Positions 26,330 through 35,356 of a stretch of DNA of 64,000 bases are shown piece after piece. Under the pieces are notes generated by a model, which was not told where the DNA came from, made no database searches, and was given only the letters and a program-made list of their open reading frames with translations. Position numbers and translations under genes: made by a program. The number at the start of each line of letters is the position of its first letter. Positions within the stretch are counted from its first letter, which is position 1. Source of the stretch: CAZZBM01 sp964652255 (lineage in GTDB: Bacteria; Bdellovibrionota; Bacteriovoracia; Bacteriovoracales; CAZZBM01); contig CAZZBM010000001.1 in NCBI GenBank assembly GCA_964652255.1, positions 620,001 to 684,000 on the forward strand. Direction: 5' to 3'.

Positions 26330-27324
26330 AATTGAGCTAAATTTAACAAATATTCATTATAAATTCTACCTGATAAAGTGATTTCTCTAGAACTTCCTTT
26401 TAAAACCTTATCAATAAGTTGTAAGTAGTTGTCTTGAGGATAAAAATATTTTGCAATAGCCATAGCTCCTGTGACAAAAGGAGTTGCTTGACTTGTTCCT
26501 GTCATGTGACCATAACCAGAAAAGGGAAGAGTTGAGCGGATAGAATCTCCTGGAGCAGCAATATGGACATATTGAGAACTAAAATTAGAAGTTGGATGAA
26601 GCCTTTTTTCAGCAGTAATATTACCTACTTGAACAATGTTTTTTAGACCATAAGATCCAGGATAGTAAAAATAATTTGTTCCGATAGATTGTCCATCATT
26701 GCCAGCAGCACTGACAAAAATAATATTACGACTAAGAGCTAATTCAATGGCAGCTCTTTCTTTAGGAGATGGATCTTTTCCACCAGCAGAGTAATTAATA
26801 ATATGAACACCGTGCTGTATAGCAAGATTTATAGCTCTAATAGTAGAATCTAAAGTTGAAATATTATTGTTTTTTTGATTGGCATAGTACTTATAAATAA
26901 CAATTTTGATATCTGGATATTGTTTAATAAGCTCCGTAATAATTCCAGCAACATGACTACCATGACCAACATCATCAAAAGGAGTTTTTAAAATTAATTT
27001 CGAATCTTTGGTAAAATCATAGCCATAAAAGTTGGAAGTAGCAGGAATCAAATTATTATTATCATCAAAAACAAAGAGTTTATTTTTTAATAAAGGATGA
27101 TTAGGATCAACTCCTGTATCAATAATACCTACAATAATAGGTTGATTGCTTTTTTTAGGAATTTTATTGTAATTAATAATCTCTAACCACCAAGGAGTTG
27201 AAGAATCTCTTTGTGTAGATGGAGAAAATGCTGTTCTGGAGGCTGAATGAGCTTTTTTTTCAGTTACTCTTGTTTGAGCTAAATCTCTTTCACAAGAAAG
27301 GAGAAAAAATAATAATTTTTTCAA
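26326..27324 (-). CDS. Subtilisin-like serine protease (S8), lipoprotein
   Basis: The product has 332 residues. MKKLLFFLLSC gives a lipobox at Cys 11. The S8 catalytic triad is complete: D69 in VGIIDTGVD, H124 in GHGSHVAGI and S278 in GTSQATP, with the oxyanion Asn in AAGND. There is almost no propeptide (about 40 residues between Cys 11 and the first strand), so maturation may differ from secreted subtilases. It probably acts in the periplasm or at the surface. It overlaps dksA at its start and the tandem thioredoxin gene at its end (4 bp each). The three form one unit. Confidence 0.9.
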   Translation of the reverse strand: MKKLLFFLLSCERDLAQTRVTEKKAHSASRTAFSPSTQRDSSTPWWLEIINYNKIPKKSNQPIIVGIIDTGVDPNHPLLKNKLFVFDDNNNLIPATSNFYGYDFTKDSKLILKTPFDDVGHGSHVAGIITELIKQYPDIKIVIYKYYANQKNNNISTLDSTIRAINLAIQHGVHIINYSAGGKDPSPKERAAIELALSRNIIFVSAAGNDGQSIGTNYFYYPGSYGLKNIVQVGNITAEKRLHPTSNFSSQYVHIAAPGDSIRSTLPFSGYGHMTGTSQATPFVTGAMAIAKYFYPQDNYLQLIDKVLKGSSREITLSGRIYNEYLLNLAQL

Positions 27325-27689
27325 GCAAGACCTCCTTTTTTATAAAAGTTTTGTGCTCTTTCTTCCTCCTCTGCATGAAAAATACAAAGAGTAGCTAAAG
27401 GTTGATTCTGTAATCTTTTTTCTTCAATCATTTCACCACAAGACTCACAAATACCAAAGGTTCCTTTTTCTAATCTTTCTAAAGCAGCTCCTATATTTCT
27501 TAAACGCATTAGATCTCTCTGTTTCATGGAAAAAGAAAGTTCTTGCGCTAATGTACTAGAAGCAAAATCACTCTCATCAGCTAAATCGTCTTTAGTCACT
27601 TGAGCAATTTCTTGTTCATGGTTCAGAATTGAAGCTCTAAGTTCAAGTAGTTTTTTTCTAAAAAAATCCTTTTCTTTTTGATTTAACAT
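27321..27689 (-). CDS. dksA: DksA/TraR-family transcription factor
   Basis: DksA binds the RNA polymerase secondary channel and works with ppGpp. The 122-residue protein has a coiled coil whose tip carries the DxxDxA motif (DESDFA) and a zinc finger near the C-terminus. The zinc ligands read C-x2-C-x17-C-x2-H (CESC ... CIFH), so the last ligand is His rather than Cys. A very strong AGGAGG lies just before the ATG. It heads a small operon with the subtilase and tandem thioredoxin lipoproteins, an odd partnership. The rel gene at 37341 would supply ppGpp. Confidence 0.88.
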   Translation of the reverse strand: MLNQKEKDFFRKKLLELRASILNHEQEIAQVTKDDLADESDFASSTLAQELSFSMKQRDLMRLRNIGAALERLEKGTFGICESCGEMIEEKRLQNQPLATLCIFHAEEEERAQNFYKKGGLA

Positions 27690-27755
27690 AATTACTTTCC
27701 TCCTTGAAAGTCTAATCTATAGTGTAACTGATTTTAAAAAAAAACAAAGAATTTT

Positions 27756-28715
27756 TTAATTGCTATTTTTTTTTCTCTGATACTCATCTACATAAAAATT
27801 ATGTTCGTGGTAATGAGTGGTAAAAATATGAGTCCCATCATTACGACTTACAAAAAAAAGATAAGAGTGCTGTTCTGGATTAAGAACTGCTTCAATAGAT
27901 TTTAACCCCGGAGAACAAATAGGCCCAGGGGGAAGCCCTTGATGAACATAAGTATTATAGGGGTGAGGATCAAGAAGATGTTTTTTTCTGAGTCTTTCTT
28001 TGAGATTTGGTAAAAAACCATAGATCACTGTAGGGTCCGATTGAAATTTTATTTTTTTCTTTAAACGATTAAAAAAAACTCCAGCAATTTTTCTGTGTTC
28101 TTCAAAACCTGTTTCTTTTTCAATCATGGAAGCTAAGGTGATAACCTCATGAAAAGATAAAAAAGAATGCTTTATAAACTTTGTTCTTAAAAAAAATTCA
28201 TCAATAAAAATACTTAAAATCTCTTCTTCGGCTAATCCTAAAGGAATAAAATAAGTAGAAGGAAAAAGATAACCTTCTAAGCTAGGGGTTACATGAGAGT
28301 ATTTGTGAACAAAATGAGGAGCTTTAGTGAGATAAATAAATTTTTCATAAGATCCTAAATTTGAATCAGCAAGAGATTTAGCTATGTCAAAAGTTGTAGA
28401 TCCTTCTTTGATAGTGATTTTTTTCTTTAAAAAAAGACCTTCAGTAAACATCTCTTCTAAATTTATAAAAGAAGTTCCTGATGAAATCTTATAAAGACCT
28501 TGTTTGAAATTATTCATAGAATTTTTATATCTGGTATATCTGTAAAATAAACTTCTAGAGCGAATAATTTTAGATTGATAGAGACGTTCATTAATACTAG
28601 GAAAGGACTCTCCTTTTCTAATTTGAAAAACAACAGTTGGACCTAAATAGGGTTGAAAAAAATAAAAAGTAATTAACAAAAAAACAAAAAATAAAAAAAG
28701 AATAATTTTTTTCAC
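27756..28715 (-). CDS. mltG: Endolytic murein transglycosylase MltG
   Basis: MltG cuts nascent glycan strands at the inner membrane and ends elongation. The 319-residue protein has an N-terminal membrane anchor (about residues 3-22), a LysM-like segment, then the YceG core with LEGYLFPSTYF, the catalytic Glu in ASMIEKETG (near residue 198), SDPTVIYG, GLPPGPICSPG and the C-terminal FVSRNDGTHIFTTHYHEHN. It overlaps ruvX by 4 bp, a common pairing. Confidence 0.95.
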   Translation of the reverse strand: MKKIILFLFFVFLLITFYFFQPYLGPTVVFQIRKGESFPSINERLYQSKIIRSRSLFYRYTRYKNSMNNFKQGLYKISSGTSFINLEEMFTEGLFLKKKITIKEGSTTFDIAKSLADSNLGSYEKFIYLTKAPHFVHKYSHVTPSLEGYLFPSTYFIPLGLAEEEILSIFIDEFFLRTKFIKHSFLSFHEVITLASMIEKETGFEEHRKIAGVFFNRLKKKIKFQSDPTVIYGFLPNLKERLRKKHLLDPHPYNTYVHQGLPPGPICSPGLKSIEAVLNPEQHSYLFFVSRNDGTHIFTTHYHEHNFYVDEYQRKKNSN

Positions 28716-29134
28716 AGGTTATGATCAATTATTTCAAAATTTTCCTTTAAAAGAAAGTCTCTTAAAATAATCATAGCAGAAAGACTATGAAGAGAATTTT
28801 TTAAATAATCTTTTTTTTTTTTGTAAATCTTAGCTTCTTCACTACTAAGTCCCTCATCTTGTAAAAAAATAGGAATAGATAATTCTTTTTTTAATTCTTC
28901 ATAAAATTTCAAGTAAAGCTCTGCTTGAATTGTTTTTTGACCTTCAAGTCCATAAGGAATTCCTAAAACAAAATGAGTAAAGCCTTCCTCTGAAATAATT
29001 CTTTTTAAAAATAAGATAAAATTTTTATCCACAAGACCCTCTTTATAAGGTTTTGGAAAATAGTCTAGAGAAGAGCAAAAACGAGCTAAACCATAATACT
29101 TGGACCCATAATCAAGGGCTAAAAAAGATTTCAT
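28712..29134 (-). CDS. ruvX: YqgF/RuvX family putative Holliday junction resolvase / rRNA 5'-end processing nuclease
   Basis: The 140-residue RNase H-fold protein has the first Asp in LALDYGSKYYGLA, the Glu region in LQDEGLSSEEA and the final acidic-motif helix HSLSAMIILRDFL, where AAA is replaced by LSA. GIPYGLEG is typical. YqgF processes pre-16S rRNA or acts on branched DNA. It is followed by mltG with a 4-bp overlap and is divergent from rho. Confidence 0.9.
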   Translation of the reverse strand: MKSFLALDYGSKYYGLARFCSSLDYFPKPYKEGLVDKNFILFLKRIISEEGFTHFVLGIPYGLEGQKTIQAELYLKFYEELKKELSIPIFLQDEGLSSEEAKIYKKKKDYLKNSLHSLSAMIILRDFLLKENFEIIDHNL

Positions 29135-29219
29135 ATCTTGACAAAAATGAGATATAGCCTATAGGATAGGTGAAATCAATTATTGATATAAAAATAATCC
29201 CTCATAATTTAGGAGTTTC

Positions 29220-30467
29220 ATGCATTTAAATCATTTAAGAGAAAAGAATATAGAAGAACTTATAGAAATGGCTGTTAAGCAAAGTATTGAAAATGCTAGT
29301 GCTTTAAAAAAACATGAATTAATTTTTGCTCTTCTTAATAAACACGCCAAAAATGATGAAGTCATTACAGGTGAAGGTGTCTTAGAAATCTTAAGTGATG
29401 GCTTTGGATTCTTAAGATCTCCAGCTTACAACTATCTTCCTGGGGCTGATGATCTTTATGTTAGTCCTAATCAAATGAGAAAATTTGCCTTCAAAACAGG
29501 TGATACTGTTGTGGGAGAAATTAGACCTCCTAAAGAAGGAGAAAGATATTTTGCTCTTTCAAAAGTCACTACCATTAATGGAAAAAGTCCTGAAGAACAT
29601 AAACAAACAGTTCTTTTTGATAACTTAACTCCACTTTACCCTGAAGAAAAAATTAATTTGGAATTTTTTCCAACAAATTATTCTACAAGAATCATTGATC
29701 TTTTTGTTCCACAAGGTTTTGGTCAGCGTTGTCTTATTGTAGCTCCACCTAAAGCTGGAAAAACCATGTTGCTTCAAAATATAGCCAATGCTATTAGTGT
29801 CAATCATCCTGATGTAACACTCATTGTTCTTCTCATTGATGAAAGACCAGAAGAAGTTACTGATATGAAAAGAAGTGTAAAAGCTGAAGTGATTTCATCT
29901 ACTTTTGACGAACCTCCTACAAGACACGTTCAAGTGGCTGAAATGGTCATTGAAAAATCTAAAAGATTAGTTGAGTCAGGTAAAAATGTTGTTATTTTAT
30001 TAGATTCTATTACAAGATTAGCTAGAGCTTATAATACGGTCATTCCTCCTTCAGGAAAAATTTTATCTGGTGGGGTTGATTCTAATGCTTTGCATAAGCC
30101 AAAAAGATTTTTTGGTGCTGCTAGAAATATTGAGAATGGTGGGTCTTTAACTATAATTGCCACAGCCTTAATTGATACAGGATCAAGAATGGATGAAGTC
30201 ATCTTTGAAGAATTTAAAGGGACAGGAAATTCTGAAATTCAACTAGATAGAAAACTTATGGAAAAAAGAATCTTTCCGTGTTTGGATCTTAATAAATCTT
30301 CTACAAGAAAAGAAGAATTACTTTTAGATCAACAAAATCTTCAAAAAAGTTATGTTCTAAGAAAAGTTTTACAACCTATGAATACTATTGATTCTATGGA
30401 ATTTATTTTAGAAAGAATTAAAAAGACAAAGACAAATAAAGAATTTTTAGATTCAATGAATAAATAA
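29220..30467 (+). CDS. rho: Transcription termination factor Rho
   Basis: A hexameric RNA helicase that terminates untranslated transcripts. The 415-residue protein has an N-terminal helical domain, the cold-shock RNA-binding domain (GDGFGFLRSPAYNYLPG), Walker A APPKAGKT near residue 175, Walker B VVILLDSITRLARA and the Q/R loops. GGAG lies just before the ATG. No insertion domain is seen. Given how few hairpin terminators I see in this window, Rho may carry much of the termination here. It is followed by prfA after 1 bp. Confidence 0.98.
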   Translation: MHLNHLREKNIEELIEMAVKQSIENASALKKHELIFALLNKHAKNDEVITGEGVLEILSDGFGFLRSPAYNYLPGADDLYVSPNQMRKFAFKTGDTVVGEIRPPKEGERYFALSKVTTINGKSPEEHKQTVLFDNLTPLYPEEKINLEFFPTNYSTRIIDLFVPQGFGQRCLIVAPPKAGKTMLLQNIANAISVNHPDVTLIVLLIDERPEEVTDMKRSVKAEVISSTFDEPPTRHVQVAEMVIEKSKRLVESGKNVVILLDSITRLARAYNTVIPPSGKILSGGVDSNALHKPKRFFGAARNIENGGSLTIIATALIDTGSRMDEVIFEEFKGTGNSEIQLDRKLMEKRIFPCLDLNKSSTRKEELLLDQQNLQKSYVLRKVLQPMNTIDSMEFILERIKKTKTNKEFLDSMNK

Positions 30468-30468
30468 A

Positions 30469-31533
30469 ATGTTTTCTAAATTAGAAGAAGTTTTTAAACA
30501 TTATCAAAAATTAGAAGAACAATTACAAGATCCTTCTCTTTACAGTGATAATCTTTTGTTGAAAAAAATTTCACAGGAAAAAGCTTCTTTAGATGAACTT
30601 ATTGAAATTTATCTTCTCTATAAAAAAAAAGAACAAGCTTTTACTGAAGCGAAAAAATCTTTAGAAGAAGAAAAAGAAGAAGAATTAAGATCTCTTTTCA
30701 AAGAAGAAATTAAAATCTTAGAACCAGAACTCTCTCTCTTAGAAGAAAAATTAAAACAACTTCTCATCCCCAAAGATCCTCTTGATCAAAAAGATATCTA
30801 TCTAGAGATTAGAGCAGGAGCTGGTGGAGTTGAAGCCTCTCTTTTTGTTCAAGAAATAGCTAGAATGTATCAAAATTATATTAAGAAAAAAAATTATAAA
30901 TTTGAATTAGTTTCCTTTAGTGAAGGAGAAGAAGGGCTAAGGGAAATTATTTTACATATTAAAGGCTTAGGAGCTTATGGTCTTTTAAGGTATGAATCGG
31001 GAGTTCACCGAGTTCAAAGAGTGCCAAAAACAGAAACGCAGGGTCGAATTCATACTTCTACTATTACCATTGCTGTTATGCCCGAAGCTGATGAAATTGA
31101 TTTTAAATTGGATCTTAATGATGTCAGAATTGATGTTTACCGAGCTAGTGGCAATGGTGGACAATCAGTCAATACCACTGATTCTGCCGTGAGAGTGACA
31201 CATATCCCTACGAATATTGTTGTTGCTATTCAAGATGAAAAATCTCAACTTAAAAATAAAGATAAAGCTCTAAAAATTTTAACTCAAAAAATTTATAATA
31301 ATAAAATAGAAGAAGCTCGCTTAAAAGAAGCTAATGAAAGAAAAAATTTAGTAGGAACTGCAGACAGGTCTGAACGCATTAGAACTTATAATTTTCCTCA
31401 AGGACGAGTGACTGATCATAGAATTAATCTTACTCTCTACTCTCTTGAATCTATCTTAGAAGGAGATTTAGATGAACTTACAAATGCTTTAATTTCCCAT
31501 TATCAAGCTGAAAAATTACAACATTCAGAATGA
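30469..31533 (+). CDS. prfA: Peptide chain release factor 1
   Basis: RF1 reads UAA and UAG. The 354-residue protein has the catalytic GGQ at 230-232 and a PxT anticodon motif (PKT at about 186-188), which makes it RF1 rather than RF2. LEIRAGAGGVEASLFVQEIARMY and the HRVQRVPKTETQGRIHTS stretch are typical. PKT replaces the usual PAT/PVT. The methyltransferase prmC, which often follows prfA, lies about 19 kb away. It overlaps tatC by 4 bp. Confidence 0.97.
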   Translation: MFSKLEEVFKHYQKLEEQLQDPSLYSDNLLLKKISQEKASLDELIEIYLLYKKKEQAFTEAKKSLEEEKEEELRSLFKEEIKILEPELSLLEEKLKQLLIPKDPLDQKDIYLEIRAGAGGVEASLFVQEIARMYQNYIKKKNYKFELVSFSEGEEGLREIILHIKGLGAYGLLRYESGVHRVQRVPKTETQGRIHTSTITIAVMPEADEIDFKLDLNDVRIDVYRASGNGGQSVNTTDSAVRVTHIPTNIVVAIQDEKSQLKNKDKALKILTQKIYNNKIEEARLKEANERKNLVGTADRSERIRTYNFPQGRVTDHRINLTLYSLESILEGDLDELTNALISHYQAEKLQHSE

Positions 31534-32237
31534 ACTTTTTTGATCATTTACAAGAATTAAGAACAAGACTTTTTTATTGCCTCATCTTCTTTTTTCTTAT
31601 GTTTATTCTCTCTTCCTTCTTTATTGAATCCTTAATTCATTTTTTACTACAACCCACTCTTCTTTTTATTAAAAATCACGATCTCATCACTCTTCATCTT
31701 CTAGATCAAGTTCTTATTTATTTTAAAATGAGTGCTGGATTTGCTTTTATCTTTTCTATCCCTTTTATTCTTTGGCAGCTTTTTTTATTTGTGATTCCTG
31801 CTCTTTCAAAAAAAGAAAAATTTATTCTTTATGGTGCTACTATTTTATCTTCTTTTTTTTTTATTTTAGGATTATTTCTTGGTTTTTATCTCATCCTTCC
31901 TCTTATGTTAAAAATTTTTCTCTCTTTTCAACTCTTTGAAGGAACTCATTTCTTTTCTCTCAAAGAACACCTCTTCCTCACTTTGAAAATTCTTTTTTTA
32001 TCAGGACTTCTTATGATCTCTCCTCTGATTCTTATAATTCTAGATTTTTTTAATGATTTTTTCTTAAATTTTATAAAAAAATATCATGGACCAATCATTA
32101 TTGGTTTAGCTATTTTTTCAGCACTCATCACTCCTAGTGATCTTTTAAGTCTTCTTCTTCTTTGGATACCTTTAGTTCTCTTGTTTGAATTTTCTATTTT
32201 TTTAATTACATTAAGAAGAAAATTTTTCCCTCGGTAA
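31530..32237 (+). CDS. tatC: Sec-independent translocase TatC
   Basis: The 235-residue protein has six membrane helices and the N-terminal FFDHLQELRTRL signature, which binds twin-arginine signal peptides. VIPALSKKEK in the first periplasmic loop and LSGLLMISPLILIILDF in the C-terminal half match TatC. tatA/tatB are not in the window. It starts by ATGA overlap with prfA. Confidence 0.92.
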   Translation: MNFFDHLQELRTRLFYCLIFFFLMFILSSFFIESLIHFLLQPTLLFIKNHDLITLHLLDQVLIYFKMSAGFAFIFSIPFILWQLFLFVIPALSKKEKFILYGATILSSFFFILGLFLGFYLILPLMLKIFLSFQLFEGTHFFSLKEHLFLTLKILFLSGLLMISPLILIILDFFNDFFLNFIKKYHGPIIIGLAIFSALITPSDLLSLLLLWIPLVLLFEFSIFLITLRRKFFPR

Positions 32238-32283
32238 AAAACTATCTTTTATTAATTTCTTAGAATCTTTCTAGAATTTTACT

Positions 32284-33657
32284 ATGACTTATTTATTGTT
32301 CTTAATTCTTGTATCTTGTGGTCGAAATGTTGGCTTTGTTGCTGATAGTAAAACAAAAATTAATGATGATGCTCCACCAGCTCCCCCAACCACACCCAAT
32401 ATAAATCCTAATGATAATCCAACTACTAATCCTCCAGGGATGACGTTGTATACTCAAACTTTTGATATTTATTCAGGTAATATCAGTTCAAAACATATCT
32501 ATGTTTTGCTTCTAGATCATTCAGGATCCATGTGCCCACATTTACAAAAAGTAAGAGCGCATTTTAATCATTTTCTTCATAACTATCTTCCAAGTATTAA
32601 TCCCTCTATTGATTGGATGGTAAAATTAGTTTGGACTTCAAATAATACTTTTGATCAAACTTGTGCTGTAGGAGGTATGCCTGGAAATTTTCAGCAAGCT
32701 CATTGGGGTAATTTTAATGATCAAAGTAAAACCTTTGGAATGATTGGAAGTGCTTTAAAGCCACCAGGTAATTCTTCTTATTTTAATTTTACTAAAGAAA
32801 ATTACTTAGCTAATAGCAATCTTTTTAAAGATAAAATGAATGAACTTTATGCAGCTCTAGAAACTCCTTATTATGGTTGCTCTTGTGGTTACCTTGAAAG
32901 TTCATCTTTAGCTATGCATGCTTTTTTAAAAGATCAATTACAAGAAAGAATCTTTTCTGGTGAAACTTCTATTTTTGATTCTAACTGGCAAGATGCTACT
33001 ATTTTTGCTCTTAATATGACAGATGAACCAGATCAATTACCAAAAAATGATTATTACAACTTGAAAAATATGGTTGAAAAATTATCTGACCCAGCTAATA
33101 CTGCTGGTCCTGGTAATGTAAGAACTTATCATACGAATGAAGTTGTTTCAGCGCAGGAACGTTACGGAGTTCTTATTCAATCTGAATCAAATTTTGGAAA
33201 TGTACCATCTACAAAAAATGATCCCGCAAATATAGCTAAGGCTAATTTTATAAAGAATGCTTTTATGAACGTCTTAAGCTTTGAAAACAGAAACCTTGTC
33301 TGGATTAATTTTATACCTACTCCTTATAATAGTCTATTCTCCTATGAAAAGTTAGCAGATGTCACAGGTGGTTATACAGTAGATATTAACTCAGTCCCTA
33401 GTAATATTAATACTGGAACCTCAGTCATTGGTACTACTGTCAATGCTTACTTAAATGGTTTTACTTTAACTCATCAACCTAATTTAACAGTAATACCAAA
33501 TTTCACAGTTAAAATTTTTTATACTGGCTCTGGTACTCCTACCACTCTTAATCCTGGACAATACACTTTTAATGCTTCGACAAAAATTTTAACTTTAAAT
33601 AATCAACAAACCTTGTTAAATAATGCTTATAAGGTTGAAATTAGTTATAAGTATTAA
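32284..33657 (+). CDS. Lipoprotein with von Willebrand factor A domain
   Basis: The product has 457 residues. MTYLLFLILVSC gives a lipobox with Cys 12; an in-frame TAG 9 bases upstream of the ATG rules out a longer leader. A Pro/Asn/Thr-rich linker follows (residues 25-55). The vWA-type domain shows the MIDAS signature DHSGSM starting at D78, and NMTDEPDQ may give a further metal ligand. A C-terminal beta-sandwich (FTVKIFYTGSGTPTTL to the end) resembles bacterial surface-domain folds. It is probably a surface or periplasmic binding protein. Many Asn/Thr and several Cys residues. It stands alone between tatC and an unknown exported protein. Confidence 0.8.
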   Translation: MTYLLFLILVSCGRNVGFVADSKTKINDDAPPAPPTTPNINPNDNPTTNPPGMTLYTQTFDIYSGNISSKHIYVLLLDHSGSMCPHLQKVRAHFNHFLHNYLPSINPSIDWMVKLVWTSNNTFDQTCAVGGMPGNFQQAHWGNFNDQSKTFGMIGSALKPPGNSSYFNFTKENYLANSNLFKDKMNELYAALETPYYGCSCGYLESSSLAMHAFLKDQLQERIFSGETSIFDSNWQDATIFALNMTDEPDQLPKNDYYNLKNMVEKLSDPANTAGPGNVRTYHTNEVVSAQERYGVLIQSESNFGNVPSTKNDPANIAKANFIKNAFMNVLSFENRNLVWINFIPTPYNSLFSYEKLADVTGGYTVDINSVPSNINTGTSVIGTTVNAYLNGFTLTHQPNLTVIPNFTVKIFYTGSGTPTTLNPGQYTFNASTKILTLNNQQTLLNNAYKVEISYKY

Positions 33658-33719
33658 AATTGTAAAAAATACTAATAATCTATATTATATTTAATAATTG
33701 AACTATTATATTAGCTCAA

Positions 33720-34661
33720 ATGTTTGATTTTTTTTTATTATTAAATAATATATTAATAAGTGATGCAGAGATATATGATGAATATCAAACAAAAGCTCAT
33801 TTTATTTTTCCAACTTTAAAAAAAGTTGCTAAACAAGTTTTAGATCAAGCTCCTGAAAATTCAAACATTGTTTTAATAGGGCATTCACCTTCTTATCTAA
33901 AACCATTTTTAGAAGAAAAAAGAAATGTTGTGAATATTGCTATTTCTGGTATTTCTAAGTTTAAAGAATTGAACTTTGATCAATACTCTGATCAATACTC
34001 TTTTTTTCCTGAAAATTTAGAATGTTATTGTTCTTATTTGAAAGAAAATATCTTTTTTGATCGTGAAATTTTTTTTGTAGATGTTTCTTTGAAAGGTGAT
34101 AGCATTATCTCTTTTTTAAAAATTCTTAAATATTGTTTTAAAGATCAGTATGAAAAAAATAAAATAAATTTGATGATTTTTCAACAAAATTCAAAAGACT
34201 TACAAGATTTTTTATCCTCATATATTAAAAAAAAATTTTATGATGACACTAACTTAGTTGATTACTACCCTCTTGATGAAAAAAGAGAAGAGGCAATAAA
34301 GATAAGAAATGAATTTGATGATTACAGCTTACTTTTTAATATTTTAAATAATATTAAAGATCTTGAGCAAGGGTATCAATATTATATAGTTGAAACCCCT
34401 AAAGAATTAAATGAAAATTTACAAAATTTTCAAAAAGAAGGTTTTTTTAAAAGATACTACTGTATTGATATGGATCTTTTTTATATGAATATAATATTTA
34501 GTTCACAAGAAAATTCCAGCAGTTTTATTCCTAGATATGTTCCTTCATATGGACCTTCTTTGTGGGATAAAAATCCTGATTTTGATTCTTTACATTTAGA
34601 AAATGGAAAAAAATTTTTAAATATTTTAAAAGAAATGGTTGAAAAAAATCAGTCAGAATAA
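33720..34661 (+). CDS. Unknown protein with phosphoribosyltransferase-like pattern, possibly exported
   Basis: The product has 313 residues, MFDFFLLLNNILIS at the N-terminus being an uncharged hydrophobic stretch similar to the short leaders of nearby genes. The body contains NIVLIGHSPSYLKPFLEE, then VNIAISGIS and later EIFFVDVSLKGDSIISFLK. Strand-loop-helix units with a 'VDV..GDS' loop recall the fold of phosphoribosyltransferases, but I cannot assign a family. The rest is Asp/Phe/Tyr-rich. It follows the vWA lipoprotein after 62 bp of AT-rich sequence. A ribosome-binding site is not obvious. Confidence 0.5.
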   Translation: MFDFFLLLNNILISDAEIYDEYQTKAHFIFPTLKKVAKQVLDQAPENSNIVLIGHSPSYLKPFLEEKRNVVNIAISGISKFKELNFDQYSDQYSFFPENLECYCSYLKENIFFDREIFFVDVSLKGDSIISFLKILKYCFKDQYEKNKINLMIFQQNSKDLQDFLSSYIKKKFYDDTNLVDYYPLDEKREEAIKIRNEFDDYSLLFNILNNIKDLEQGYQYYIVETPKELNENLQNFQKEGFFKRYYCIDMDLFYMNIIFSSQENSSSFIPRYVPSYGPSLWDKNPDFDSLHLENGKKFLNILKEMVEKNQSE

Positions 34662-34691
34662 CTTAGGAATATTTTTCTTGAATTCTTTTTG

Positions 34692-34768
34692 TGGCGGGAG
34701 CGACGAGACTCGAACTCGCGGCCTTCTGCGTGACAGGCAGACGTTATAACCAACTTAACTACGCCCCC
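34692..34768 (-). tRNA. tRNA-Asp(GTC)
   Basis: A 77-base cloverleaf on the minus strand. Acceptor GGGGGCG pairs with CGCTCCC (one G-U), anticodon stem TCTGC/GCAGA encloses loop CTGTCAC (anticodon GTC), and the T loop is TTCGAGT. CCA is encoded. Confidence 0.96.
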
Positions 34769-34832
34769 AAGAGTCTATCTTTGTAAGAAAAAGTCTTTAT
34801 TTCGTCAAGTCAAAGCTCTATAATAAAAAAAT

Positions 34833-34961
34833 ATGTACTTAATCTTATTTTTAATCTTGAGTTGCACTAAGTCAAAACCAGCAAGCTATTCCCCTTCTTT
34901 TAACTCAGATCAAAAAAAAGACGATAACTGCAAAATAGAAGAACCATGCTCTATAGAGTAG
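34833..34961 (+). CDS. Very small lipoprotein between two tRNA genes
   Basis: A 42-residue ORF starting MYLILFLILSC, with a lipobox and Cys 11; an in-frame TAA 6 bases before the ATG fixes the start. The mature part is about 32 residues, polar, with two more cysteines (DDNCKIEEPC). It lies between two minus-strand tRNA genes on the opposite strand, ending 2 bp from tRNA-Leu. No family recognised. The leader resembles several longer lipoproteins in the window, which supports it as real. Confidence 0.55.
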   Translation: MYLILFLILSCTKSKPASYSPSFNSDQKKDDNCKIEEPCSIE

Positions 34962-34963
34962 GT

Positions 34964-35049
34964 TGGTAGCCCTGGGGGGACTTGAACCCCCATGCCCGTG
35001 AAGGCGCTTGATTTTGAATCAAGTGCGTCTGCCATTCCGCCACAGAGCT
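34964..35049 (-). tRNA. tRNA-Leu(CAA)
   Basis: An 86-base tRNA with a long variable arm, on the minus strand. Acceptor AGCTCTG pairs with CAGGGCT (one U-G), anticodon stem CTTGA/TCAAG encloses loop TTCAAAA (anticodon CAA, reads UUG), and the T stem GGGGG/CCCCC holds TTCAAGT. CCA is encoded. Confidence 0.95.
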
Positions 35050-35080
35050 GTTAAAAAAGATATAAGGAGAAAAAAAGAAA

Positions 35081-35353
35081 GTGTCTAGCCTTAAAAAATT
35101 TTTAGATAAAACAAGATACACTCTGCTCATTGGAAAAAATTTATTTTTTTCTTCTGCTAAAACACAAAAGTTAAAAATGACCTATAGTGAATTAGGAGAA
35201 AAACTTTTTGAACTTTTTCTTCATGGAGAAGTTGTTCATCCTTTGTTAAAAGATTATGAAGATAATATAAAAACTCAGTTAAAAGATCTTAATCTTTTAA
35301 AGGAAGAATTAAAAGATCTTCAAGAAGAATCTACAAAAATAAAAATTTTTTGA
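35081..35353 (+). CDS. Small helical protein, unknown
   Basis: A 90-residue product starting at GTG 35081, with AAGGAG about 14 bases upstream. A basic N-terminus is followed by an amphipathic segment and a C-terminal coiled coil (about 60-85, Lys/Glu/Leu-rich). No family recognised. It faces engB with 3 bp between the stop codons. Confidence 0.55.
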   Translation: MSSLKKFLDKTRYTLLIGKNLFFSSAKTQKLKMTYSELGEKLFELFLHGEVVHPLLKDYEDNIKTQLKDLNLLKEELKDLQEESTKIKIF

Positions 35354-35356
35354 AAT

